Assembly: GCA_021841985.1 (NCBI GenBank)
Contig: JAKCCP010000081.1
Coordinates: 1-10,321 of the forward strand
Length of the DNA: 10,321 nucleotides
Direction: 5' to 3'
Source of the DNA: Pseudomonadota bacterium
Lineage (GTDB): Bacteria > Pseudomonadota > Alphaproteobacteria > Acetobacterales > Acetobacteraceae
The translations under genes and the position numbers were made by a program. This document shows, in pieces, positions 5,931-10,321 of this stretch (position 1 is the first letter of the stretch; the number at the start of each line of letters is the position of its first letter). Under the pieces are notes generated by a model that searched no databases, was not told where the DNA came from, and saw only the letters and a program-made list of their open reading frames with translations.

Positions 5931-6941
5931 TCAGTGGTAATGCATGCCGGGTCGGATTTTGCCGCGAAAGACCCAATAGGCATAGCCGGTATAGGCGAGA
6001 ATGATCGGCACCAGCACGACCGCGCCGACCAGGAGGAAACCCTGGCTCGCCGGCGGCGCCGCGGCCTGCCAGATGGTCAGGTCCGGCGGCACGATATAGG
6101 GGAAGAGGCTGATCCCGAGGCCGATGAAACAGAGCACGAACCAGCCCAATACGCAGAGAAACGGCGCGGCGTCGTGGCGGCGCGAGAGGCCGTGCCAGAA
6201 TGCCCAGGCGAGGAGCGCGGTCAGGATCGGCACCGGGCTGGTGAGCAGGATTTCCGGCCAGCCGAACCAGCGCGCCGAAAAGCGCGGATTGAGCATCGGC
6301 GTCCACAGACTGACGACGACGATCAGCGCCAGCACCGCGACCCCGAGCGCGCGGGCATGGCGACGCGCGCGCGCCTGCAATTCGCCCTCGGTGCGCCAGA
6401 TCAGCCAAGTGGCGCCGAGCAGCGCGTAGCCGATGACGACGGCAATGCCGCAGAGGATGGTGAAGCCGGTCACCCAATCCCACCAGCCGCCCCCATAGCC
6501 GCGCCCGACGATGTGGATGCCCTGCACCAGTGCGCCCAGCGCCAGGCCCTGGCAGAGCGCCGCGACCGTCGAGCCGCCGGCAAAGGCGATATTCCACATC
6601 CGCCGGCTGGTGCGGGTGCGCGCCTTGAAGCGGAACTCGAAGGCGACGCCGCGAAACACCAGGGCCAACAGCATGCCGATGATCGCCGGATAGAGCGCTG
6701 GCATGAGGGTGGCGTAGGCCAGCGGGAACACCGCGAACAGCCCGCCGCCCCCGAGCACCAGCCAGGTCTCATTGCCGTCCCACACCGGGGCCACGGTATT
6801 CATCATCAGGTCGCGATCGTCCTCGCGATGCTCGACGAGAAACAGAATGCCGACGCCGAGATCAAAACCGTCGAGCACGACATAGGCGAGGATGGCGAAG
6901 GCCAGCAAAGCGGCCCAGATCAGCGGCAGGGCATAGGCCAT
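5931..6941 (-). CDS. cydB: Cytochrome bd (cyanide-insensitive type) quinol oxidase subunit II
   Basis: Integral membrane subunit II of the bd-type terminal oxidase, which oxidises quinol and reduces O2 to water in the cytoplasmic membrane without pumping protons. The 336-residue length fits CioB/CydB. The first helix carries the conserved acids in VLDGFDLGVG (D24, D27), and PVWDGNETWLVLGGGGLFAVFP (from residue 52) is the subunit II signature region. Several further hydrophobic helices follow, up to YAYWVFRGKI near the C-terminus. The ATG at 6941 is chosen because the protein then begins MAYALPLIWAALLAF, the normal first helix, and it starts 5 nt after the cydA stop. It is translated from the same message as cydA. 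The alternative name is cioB, supported by the short Q-loop partner and the DUF2474 gene downstream. Confidence 0.95.
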   Translation of the reverse strand: MAYALPLIWAALLAFAILAYVVLDGFDLGVGILFLVEHREDDRDLMMNTVAPVWDGNETWLVLGGGGLFAVFPLAYATLMPALYPAIIGMLLALVFRGVAFEFRFKARTRTSRRMWNIAFAGGSTVAALCQGLALGALVQGIHIVGRGYGGGWWDWVTGFTILCGIAVVIGYALLGATWLIWRTEGELQARARRHARALGVAVLALIVVVSLWTPMLNPRFSARWFGWPEILLTSPVPILTALLAWAFWHGLSRRHDAAPFLCVLGWFVLCFIGLGISLFPYIVPPDLTIWQAAAPPASQGFLLVGAVVLVPIILAYTGYAYWVFRGKIRPGMHYH

Positions 6942-6946
6942 GGCGG

Positions 6947-8368
6947 TCACTCCGCGGCGGTGGGAGGAATATCCTCGATCGCCCCGGCCGGACCGGGCAT
7001 CAGCCCGGCGGCGTGGCTGGGGGATCTCGGCGCGCCGGGTTCGCCGGGGACGGGCGGGCGCGCCATCTCGCGCAGCAGGATGGCGATGCCGGCGCCATAG
7101 ACGATGAAATAGACGATGGCGAAGCCGGCGAGCGAGATCGCCACCCCGGGCAGGCCGATCGGCGAGGCGCTGTCGATGGTGCGCAGCATGCCATAGACGG
7201 TATAGGGCTGGCGCCCGACCTCGGTCACCATCCAGCCCGAGAGAACCGAGATAAAGCCCGCCGGGGCCATCGCCACCAGGACGCGATGGAACCACGCCGC
7301 CCGATAAAGCTGCCCGCGCCAGCGCAGCCAAGCCCCGAGCAGCCCCACGCCGACCATCAGCAAGCCCAGCCCGACCATGATGCGGAAGGCAAAAAACACC
7401 ACCGGCACTGGCGGCCGATCCGCCGGGGCCCAGTCGCGCAGGCCCTTGATCGTCCCCGTCCAGCTATGCGTCAGGATCAGCGAGCCGAGATGGGGGATGG
7501 CGATTTCGTGCAGATTGGCCGCCTTCTCATCGTCGGGCCAAGCGAACAGCACCAGCGGCTCGCCCGCGCCGGGGGCGGGGTCCAGCCAATCGCCCTCCAT
7601 CGCCGCGACTTTCGCCGGCTGATGCAAAAGCGTGTTGAGCCCGTGCTGATCGCCAACCAGCACCTGCAACGGCGCCACGATCAGCGCCATCCACAGCGCC
7701 ATCGAGACCATCACCCGCGCGGCCTCGTTGGCGCGATCGCGCAGCAGGTGGAAGGCCCCCACCGCGCCGACCAGGAAGGCGACGCTGAGATAGGTCGCGA
7801 GCACCATGTGGGCGAGGCGAAAGGGAAAAGAGGGGTTGAAGATCACCGCCAGCCAGTCCGCCGGCAGGAAGCGGCCATCGGCGGTGGTGGTGAAGCCGGC
7901 CGGGGTCTGCATCCAGGAATTGGCCGAGAGGATCCAGAAGGCGCTGATCAGGGTGCCGAGGGCGACCAGGCAGGTCGCGAGGAAATGCAAACCCCGCCCG
8001 ACCCGGTCCATGCCGAACAGCATGACGCCGAGAAAGCCGGATTCGAGAAAGAACGCGGTCAGCACCTCATAACCGAGCAGCGGCCCGAGGACGGGGCCGG
8101 TCTTGTCGGAAAAACTACCCCAGTTGGTACCGAACTGATACGACATGACCACGCCCGAGACCACGCCCATGGCGAAGCCGATGGCGAAGATTTTTATCCA
8201 GTAGTGGAAGAGATCGAGAAAAACCTGCCGGCCGGTGCGCAGCCAGAGCGCCTCCAGCACCGCGAGATAGCTCGCCAGTCCGATCGAGAACGCGGGAAAA
8301 ACAATGTGGAAACCGAGGGTGAAGGCAAATTGCAGGCGGGCGAGAAACACGGCCCCGTGATCGATCAT
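6947..8368 (-). CDS. cydA: Cytochrome bd (cyanide-insensitive type) quinol oxidase subunit I
   Basis: Heme-carrying subunit I of a bd-type quinol oxidase, 473 residues. Heme ligands and nearby residues align with E. coli CydA: H21 in LGFHIVFP (E. coli H19), E101 and E109 in YEVLTAFFLES (E99, E107), H187 in FRLAHMVLA (H186), and M331 in FRIMVGLG (M393). The quinol-site residues K253 and E258 in HQPAKVAAMEG correspond to K252 and E257. M331 lies about 60 residues earlier than in E. coli, meaning a short Q-loop as in the CIO type (cioA is the alternative symbol). The signature reads GRQPY (385-389) where GRQPW is usual. The C-terminus has a Pro/Ala-rich cytoplasmic tail (about 438-473). The ATG at 8368 is supported by GGGAG 7 nt upstream. 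The downstream cydB begins after a 5-nt gap. Confidence 0.96.
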   Translation of the reverse strand: MIDHGAVFLARLQFAFTLGFHIVFPAFSIGLASYLAVLEALWLRTGRQVFLDLFHYWIKIFAIGFAMGVVSGVVMSYQFGTNWGSFSDKTGPVLGPLLGYEVLTAFFLESGFLGVMLFGMDRVGRGLHFLATCLVALGTLISAFWILSANSWMQTPAGFTTTADGRFLPADWLAVIFNPSFPFRLAHMVLATYLSVAFLVGAVGAFHLLRDRANEAARVMVSMALWMALIVAPLQVLVGDQHGLNTLLHQPAKVAAMEGDWLDPAPGAGEPLVLFAWPDDEKAANLHEIAIPHLGSLILTHSWTGTIKGLRDWAPADRPPVPVVFFAFRIMVGLGLLMVGVGLLGAWLRWRGQLYRAAWFHRVLVAMAPAGFISVLSGWMVTEVGRQPYTVYGMLRTIDSASPIGLPGVAISLAGFAIVYFIVYGAGIAILLREMARPPVPGEPGAPRSPSHAAGLMPGPAGAIEDIPPTAAE

Positions 8369-8412
8369 CGCGACACTCCCACTTGCGGAGCCCCCGCCCT
8401 GTTCCAGTGCGA

Positions 8413-8440
8413 GATATAGGCGGGCCCGACAACACGCCAA
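8413..8440 (-). promoter_or_regulatory. Candidate sigma70-type promoter for cydAB
   Basis: On the minus strand TTGGCG (8440-8435), a 16-nt spacer and TATATC (8418-8413) lie in the 99-bp gap between the ACT gene and cydA, placing a start site near 8406 and a leader of about 38 nt. Both elements match the consensus at 4 of 6 positions. This would let cydAB be transcribed separately from the ACT gene. Prediction only. Confidence 0.35.
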
Positions 8441-8467
8441 GACGACGCGCCAATAAGCCCCGGCCCT

Positions 8468-8746
8468 TCAGGCGGCGATGGCGATCCCCGCCAGCGTCTC
8501 CTCGGTGCACGCCATGAGCCCGACGATCTGGCGGAGATTGCCCGTGATCGGGCGCAGCACCGCGGCCGGGAGGGGGGGGATGACGATCTCGATGGCGAGG
8601 GCGGCGCCCTGGCGGGTCACGATCAGTTGCTCAGGGATCACGCCGCGCCGGGCCAGGGGCGCCAGCACGCGCGGCAGAAGCCCCGGCTCGGCTTCGGCGA
8701 GCAGACGGAAGCGCCGCGGCGGCAAAAGAGTGTCATCATCGGTCAT
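8468..8746 (-). CDS. Small stand-alone ACT-domain protein (92 aa)
   Basis: A single ACT-like domain (about residues 12-80) and little else. The segment RFRLLAEAEPGLLPRVLAPL gives the first strand and helix, followed by RRGVIPEQLIVTRQG and AIEIVIPP. The second half around residues 62-80 (ITGNLRQIVGLMACTE) resembles the strand-helix-strand end of IlvM/IlvN-type regulatory subunits of acetolactate synthase. ACT domains usually bind amino acids and regulate enzymes or transcription. No acetolactate synthase large subunit is in the window; instead the gene sits 99 bp upstream of cydA on the same strand. The ribosome binding site is weak (CCGGA, spacing about 8). Its role is unknown. It could be a misplaced metabolic regulatory subunit or a regulator tied to respiration. 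Confidence 0.7.
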   Translation of the reverse strand: MTDDDTLLPPRRFRLLAEAEPGLLPRVLAPLARRGVIPEQLIVTRQGAALAIEIVIPPLPAAVLRPITGNLRQIVGLMACTEETLAGIAIAA

Positions 8747-8786
8747 GGCGAAGGTCCGGAACAGGAGTGCGCGCGAGAAAAGCCCG

Positions 8787-8812
8787 AAAACCCGGCTGCT
8801 CAGGCAGCCGGG
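8787..8812 (-). terminator. Rho-independent terminator or attenuator hairpin
   Basis: On the minus strand a perfect 9-bp stem CCCGGCTGC / GCAGCCGGG with a 4-nt loop (8791-8812) is followed at once by TTTT (8790-8787), with a further TTTT at 8781-8778. It can terminate the glxA-like gene that ends at 8915. A candidate promoter at 8854-8883 lies between that gene and the hairpin, so it may instead act as an attenuator in the leader of the ACT-cyd message. Confidence 0.75.
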
Positions 8813-8847
8813 AGGCTAATTCGCCGCGCGCGTCGAACCCCGTCCAT
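8800..8847 (-). CDS. Possible 15-residue leader peptide, Arg-rich
   Basis: The mini-ORF MDGVRRARRISLPAA begins at 8847 and its TGA stop (8802-8800) falls in the loop of the terminator-like hairpin, so the last codons form the 5' arm of the stem. A ribosome translating it would block the hairpin. There is no Shine-Dalgarno, but the candidate -10 (8859-8854) would put the transcript start at or next to the ATG, as in leaderless mRNAs. A cluster of four Arg codons (R5, R6, R8, R9) lies before the stem. Such a short ORF may be chance; it is listed because its layout fits an attenuation leader. Confidence 0.25.
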   Translation of the reverse strand: MDGVRRARRISLPAA

Positions 8848-8853
8848 GGCGGG

Positions 8854-8883
8854 ATGCTAGCCGAATTTTTCGCCCTGGCGCAA
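8854..8883 (-). promoter_or_regulatory. Candidate promoter upstream of the ACT-cyd genes
   Basis: On the minus strand TTGCGC (8883-8878), 18 nt, then TAGCAT (8859-8854) within GCTAGCAT, in the gap after the glxA-like gene. The predicted start is near 8847, so the transcript would run through the hairpin into the ACT gene. The -35 match is weak (3 of 6), the -10 better (4 of 6). Confidence 0.35.
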
Positions 8884-8914
8884 CCCGCGACGGCCGGGTG
8901 CGCCTTCGAGCCAG

Positions 8915-9907
8915 TCAGAGGCTGAACCGGGCGCGGTAATCCTGCGGCGTGCTCGCGAGTAACCGGGAAAAACTGCGGCGCATGGTTTCTTCGGAGCCGA
9001 AGCCGCAGCGCTCGGCGATACGTTTTGCTGGCAACCGCGTCTCGGACAGCAAACGACGCGCCGCCTCGACCCGCAAACGCTCGACCATGCGGGCCGGGGT
9101 AAGGCCGCTGGCAGCGGCATAATGGCGGCTGAAACTGCGCTCGCTCATCCCCGCGCGCGCGGCGAGGACGCCAAGCGAGAGGTCGTCGGCCAAATGTCCG
9201 GCGATCCAGTCATGCAGCGCCGCGAACCGCGCTTCCGCTCTCTGCAGCGTGAGCATGGCGCTGAACTGCGCCTGCCCGCCGGGGCGTTTGAGGAAAACAA
9301 CCAGATGGCGCGCCACGGCAAGGGCTATGCCTTGCCCCAAATCCTGCTCGACCAGGGCCAGCGCGAGATCAATTCCTGCCGTGATCCCCGCTGAGGTCCA
9401 GATCGGACCATCGTTGATGAAAATGGGGTCCGCCTCAACGCGGATCGTGGGGAAACGCCGCGCCAAATCGGCGCAGCGCGTCCAATGCGTCACCACCCGT
9501 CTTCCCTCCAATAATCCCGCCGCGCCGAGCAGGAAGGCGCCAGTGCAGACGGAGGCGACGCGCCGCGCATGCGCCGCTTTTTCCCGCACCCAGCCGAGCA
9601 GTTCCCCATCCCCGGCAGCACGATCGACGCCCGGGCCACCGGCAACGAGCAGCGTGTCCAGGGCAGCGTTCGCCGGAGAGAGCGGCGCCGCAACCAGCCC
9701 CAATCCGGCCGAGGCAGCGACGATCGCACCCCCCGCCGCCACGACGCTGGGCGCGTAAGGGGGCGCGGCGCCCTCCCTTGCTAGGCAATCATTGACGGAA
9801 GCAAAAACCTGCAATGGTCCCGCGACGTCGAGCAGTTGCACATCCGGGAAAGCCAAGATCTCGATCGGCCGGCAGGCATCTGGCGGAAATGGAGGGAAAT
9901 TTGGCAT
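8915..9907 (-). CDS. GlxA-family AraC-type transcriptional regulator
   Basis: A two-domain regulator of 330 residues. The N-terminal part (about 15-200) is a DJ-1/PfpI (class I glutamine amidotransferase-like) domain, with the nucleophile elbow SVCTGAFLLGAAGLLEGRR around C121 and THW at 140-142. The C-terminal part (about 231-330) is an AraC/XylS DNA-binding domain. It has two helix-turn-helix units, the first around LAARAGMSERSFSRHY (248-263) and the second around AKRIAERCGFGSEETMRRSF (294-313), and ends with the usual PQDYRARF. This is the domain order of GlxA/CdhR-type regulators, in which the DJ-1 domain is a presumed ligand sensor. The ATG at 9907 is chosen because it gives the family's normal length; longer in-frame starts would run into the divergent gene. 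The divergent neighbour encodes an enzyme of the same fold, which is its likely target. Cys and His are retained, so some catalytic or covalent-sensing chemistry is possible. Confidence 0.9.
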   Translation of the reverse strand: MPNFPPFPPDACRPIEILAFPDVQLLDVAGPLQVFASVNDCLAREGAAPPYAPSVVAAGGAIVAASAGLGLVAAPLSPANAALDTLLVAGGPGVDRAAGDGELLGWVREKAAHARRVASVCTGAFLLGAAGLLEGRRVVTHWTRCADLARRFPTIRVEADPIFINDGPIWTSAGITAGIDLALALVEQDLGQGIALAVARHLVVFLKRPGGQAQFSAMLTLQRAEARFAALHDWIAGHLADDLSLGVLAARAGMSERSFSRHYAAASGLTPARMVERLRVEAARRLLSETRLPAKRIAERCGFGSEETMRRSFSRLLASTPQDYRARFSL

Positions 9908-9930
9908 TTCCGCCAAGCCTTGCCGGCGTA

Positions 9931-9943
9931 GACAGGGCCTGTC
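9931..9943. promoter_or_regulatory. Candidate operator palindrome between divergent genes
   Basis: GACAGG-G-CCTGTC is a perfect dyad with 6-bp arms around one central base, in the 57-bp gap between the glxA-like regulator (start 9907) and the DJ-1/PfpI gene (start 9965). The position suits a shared operator. AraC-type proteins more often bind direct repeats, so the assignment is uncertain. Confidence 0.45.
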
Positions 9944-9964
9944 CAGACAAAAAGGCGAGATGCG

Positions 9965-10321
9965 ATGACGCTCCATATCGGCATGCTGGTGTTTTCGGGT
10001 GTCCAACAGCTCGACCTGACCGGCCCATACGAGGTGTTTGCCTCTCTCCCAGACACGAACCTCCATCTGGTGGCGCGCGGGCCAGAGCCGGTTCGGTCGG
10101 CAACCGGGCTGGCGCTGACCCCGAGCATGACCTTCGCGGACTGCCCAGCGCTTGATGTGCTGTGCATCCCCGGTGGGGCCGGCGTGAATGCGTTGCTACG
10201 CGATGCCGCGACGCTCGCCTTCGTGCGCCGGCAGGCCTTGGGCGCGCGCTACGTGACATCGGTATGCACGGGCGCGCTGCTGCTCGGCGCGGCCGGCTTG
10301 CTGCGCGGCCGGCGCGCAGAT
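9965..10321 (+). CDS. DJ-1/PfpI-family protein, isonitrile-hydratase-like (partial, 3' cut off)
   Basis: The first 119 residues of a DJ-1/PfpI superfamily protein; the gene runs off the window. It begins MTLHIGMLVFSGVQQLDLTG and carries TGPYEVFA (19-26), CIPGGAGVNALL (67-78) and the nucleophile elbow SVCTGALLLGAAGLLRG with C101. This is the pattern of isonitrile hydratase InhA-type proteins, which hydrate R-NC to N-formamides. In the Pseudomonas InhA the catalytic cysteine is also residue 101 (from memory), so the spacing agrees. Many related proteins annotated this way have untested substrates, and the C-terminal half is missing, so the activity is provisional. AAGGCGAG (9952-9959) lies 5 nt before the ATG. 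It is divergent from the GlxA-type regulator, which probably controls it. Confidence 0.82.
   Translation, partial: MTLHIGMLVFSGVQQLDLTGPYEVFASLPDTNLHLVARGPEPVRSATGLALTPSMTFADCPALDVLCIPGGAGVNALLRDAATLAFVRRQALGARYVTSVCTGALLLGAAGLLRGRRAD

Noticed and set aside
5883..8419. Plus-strand ORFs (5883-7100, 7013-8419) opposite cydB and cydA
   Set aside because: The translations are hydrophilic, Asp/His/Arg-rich mirrors of membrane-protein codons, and the minus-strand genes are unambiguous.

Overview
This is a GC-rich window whose cytochrome bd operon, GlxA-type regulator and 2-oxoglutarate oxygenase families suggest an alphaproteobacterium. An acetic-acid-bacterium relative is plausible, but that is inference from gene style; no rRNA or other marker is present. 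Apart from the last partial gene, every recognised gene lies on the minus strand, so transcription runs mostly from right to left.

Left end (1-577): no intact gene. It holds a decayed, frameshifted 3' part of a transposase on the minus strand. Next comes a three-gene minus-strand operon (3178 down to 578). The first gene encodes a 384-residue protein built from three RidA/YjgF-like modules with a chorismatase-like layout. The other two encode different non-heme iron 2-oxoglutarate dioxygenases. The upstream gap (3179-3319) carries a perfect FNR/FixK-type palindrome inside a 19-bp tandem repeat, then an 8-bp-stem hairpin directly before a strong ribosome binding site and a TTG start. This is the most interesting part of the window: a probable small-molecule pathway of unknown product whose O2-requiring enzymes sit behind a low-oxygen-type operator.

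Middle (3320-8746): a second minus-strand gene train. In transcription order it encodes a small ACT-domain protein, the two subunits of a cyanide-insensitive-type cytochrome bd quinol oxidase (cydA/cioA, cydB/cioB), a 35-residue DUF2474-type membrane peptide, and two tandem 390-residue serine beta-lactamase-fold (family VIII esterase-like) paralogs that overlap by GTGA. In front of the ACT gene lie a candidate promoter, a 15-codon Arg-rich mini-ORF and a terminator-like hairpin containing its stop codon. The hairpin may be an attenuator or simply the terminator of the upstream gene.

Right end (8915-10321): a GlxA-type AraC-family regulator (minus) is divergent from a DJ-1/PfpI-family, isonitrile-hydratase-like gene (plus) that runs off the window. 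The 57-bp gap between them contains a 13-bp palindrome that could be an operator. Regulator and enzyme share the same cysteine nucleophile-elbow motif, so this looks like a self-contained enzyme/sensor pair.
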